Notes under the pieces: generated by a model
Told to the model about the DNA's origin: nothing
Databases searched by the model: none
Seen by the model: only the letters and a program-made list of their open reading frames with translations
Translations under genes and position numbers: made by a program
Source: Desulfotomaculaceae bacterium
Lineage (GTDB): Bacteria; Bacillota; Desulfotomaculia; Desulfotomaculales; Pelotomaculaceae
Direction: 5' to 3'
Length of the DNA stretch: 6,885 nucleotides
Assembly: GCA_028704035.1 (NCBI GenBank)
Contig: JAQVLS010000086.1
Location: 1-6,885, forward strand
Shown: one piece after another, positions 5,988 through 6,885 of the stretch
Layout of the letters: each line of letters opens with the position of its first letter
How positions within the stretch are numbered: the first letter of the stretch is position 1

Positions 5988-6729
5988 GAGATATTACTAT
6001 CTGGCCGGAGTATTTTTGCTTGTGCTGTGCTGGCAGGCGCTTTCAATGCGCTACAGCCAAGTGCTGGTCCCTTCGCCGGTTGAGACGCTGCAAGCGCTGG
6101 CGGCGCTTTATCATAGCGGTGAATTAAAAGAAAACCTGATGATTACTTTCCAGCGCCAGATAGTGGGTGTAAGTATTGGCATATCTGTCGGGCTGTGCAG
6201 CGGCCTGTTGGCGGGTTGCTTAAAACGCCTGGAATTGCTGATGCAGCCGCTGATCAGCTTTTTGCTGGCAGTGCCGGCAATTATATTTGTGACCATGGCG
6301 ATGGTTTGGCTTGGCATGGGGACAAAAATGACGATCTTTCTGGTGGCATTGCTGGTATTTCCAGTAATGCACACCAATACCGCGGAAGGTTTCAAGTCTA
6401 TTGATCAGGCTTTACTGCAAATGGCTCAGGTCTATCGTTTGCCCCGGCTGCTTACTATCAGCAAGATTTATCTTCCGGGCATGCGGCATTGCTTGATTGC
6501 CGGATTATCGCTGGCAATGGCCGCGTCAATCCGCTTGACGATTATGGCTGAAATGCTTGGCGCCCGTGAAGGAATGGGGCAAAGAGTAGCCATTGCCCGC
6601 ACTTATCTGGAAACAGATCATCTTTTCGCCTGGATCGTAGTGCTGCTTGTAATTCTTGTCGGCCTGGAATTTGTAATCATTCGGCCATTGAAACGCTGGG
6701 CCGTTCACGGGCAGCAGCTGACTGAATGA
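5959..6729 (+). CDS. NitT/TauT-type ABC transporter permease
   Basis: This is the membrane subunit of the importer, 256 residues with about six hydrophobic segments at roughly 12-30, 66-87, 98-118, 122-138, 177-197 and 222-243. The cytoplasmic EAA-type coupling loop runs about 154-174 (MAQVYRLPRLLTISKIYLPG), followed by AGLSLAMAASIRLTIMAEMLG and GMGQRVAIAR, the usual signature of SsuC/TauC permeases. The pre-TM stretch VLVPSPVETLQAL is also typical. The EAA loop is atypical: the usual EAARTLGAS is replaced by QMAQVYRLP. ATG 5959 is preferred; an in-frame TTG at 5941 would add six residues. Either start overlaps the lipoprotein gene (29 bases from ATG), implying translational coupling. GGCGG at 5943-5947 is a weak ribosome binding site. 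A single permease gene implies a homodimer in the membrane. Confidence 0.92.
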   Translation: MPNSTVKLTKRYYYLAGVFLLVLCWQALSMRYSQVLVPSPVETLQALAALYHSGELKENLMITFQRQIVGVSIGISVGLCSGLLAGCLKRLELLMQPLISFLLAVPAIIFVTMAMVWLGMGTKMTIFLVALLVFPVMHTNTAEGFKSIDQALLQMAQVYRLPRLLTISKIYLPGMRHCLIAGLSLAMAASIRLTIMAEMLGAREGMGQRVAIARTYLETDHLFAWIVVLLVILVGLEFVIIRPLKRWAVHGQQLTE

Positions 6730-6770
6730 TAAGTATGCGGCAATCTATATAAGAAACGGAGGTAAAGTAG

Positions 6771-6885
6771 ATGAGTACTAAAGCAGAACAATTTGACCAA
6801 CTTTCCCGCCATCTTTTTGCACCGGTTTATCCGGTGATAGCCCGACAATTTCTGGAGAAAAGCAAAATATCAAGCGGTTTATGCC
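6771..6885 (+). CDS. Probable class I SAM-dependent methyltransferase, N-terminal fragment
   Basis: Thirty-eight codons are present before the window ends. ATG 6771 has GGAGG at 6758-6762, 8 bases upstream. The sequence FDQLSRHLFAPVYPVIARQF followed by LEKSKISSGLC resembles the segment that comes just before the SAM-binding LDLGxGxG loop in UbiE-like class I methyltransferases; that loop would begin just beyond the edge and is not seen. The gene follows the permease by 41 bases on the same strand, so it probably belongs to the operon. If the call is right, it could methylate the imported ligand or a cofactor derived from it. The assignment rests on a short, indirect stretch and needs the rest of the gene. 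Confidence 0.55.
   Translation, partial: MSTKAEQFDQLSRHLFAPVYPVIARQFLEKSKISSGLC

Overview
The window looks like a chromosomal segment of an anaerobic, moderately GC-rich Firmicute of the Desulfotomaculum/Peptococcaceae or Sporomusa kind. This is an inference from strong AGGAGG-type ribosome binding sites, use of ATG, GTG and TTG starts, a lipoprotein-type binding protein, a Ku/LigD pair and the style of the genes. No taxonomic marker is present, so genus is not assigned. All recognised genes are on the + strand.

Region 1 (1-1257) is a bacterial non-homologous end-joining locus. It holds the last 41 codons of a protein best explained as Ku (lysine/alanine-rich tail), a long imperfect hairpin with GGGGACA/TGTCCCC arms that resembles REP/MITE-type palindromes, and then a stand-alone LigD-type ATP-dependent DNA ligase with all nucleotidyltransferase motifs but no fused polymerase or phosphoesterase domain.

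Region 2 (1258-1624) is a 367-base stretch without a convincing gene. It separates the repair locus from the next operon. It has a possible sigma-A-like promoter (TTGATA-N16-TATAGA) and a short sequence that could be an insertion-sequence end remnant.

Region 3 (1625-6885, continuing off the right edge) is a compact, probably co-transcribed cluster. It runs: a G3E-type (CobW/HypB/UreG-like) P-loop GTPase with two CxxC pairs; a soluble ABC-type ATPase with no permease of its own; a substrate-binding-protein-like protein with no signal peptide, so presumably cytoplasmic; a complete NitT/TauT-type ABC importer (ATPase, lipoprotein binding protein, permease); and the start of a gene whose N-terminus resembles class I SAM-dependent methyltransferases. 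The ATPase and binding-protein genes of the importer are separated by about 210 bases holding two adjacent hairpins with the same TTTA loop.

A plausible reading of region 3 is that the NitT/TauT-type importer brings in a small ligand, and that the GTPase, soluble ABC ATPase, cytoplasmic binding-like protein and methyltransferase handle, insert or modify it, as metal and cofactor maturation systems do. The ligand and the target enzyme cannot be read from the sequence. The combination of a metallochaperone-like GTPase, an orphan ABC ATPase and a signal-less binding protein is the best candidate here for an undescribed system.
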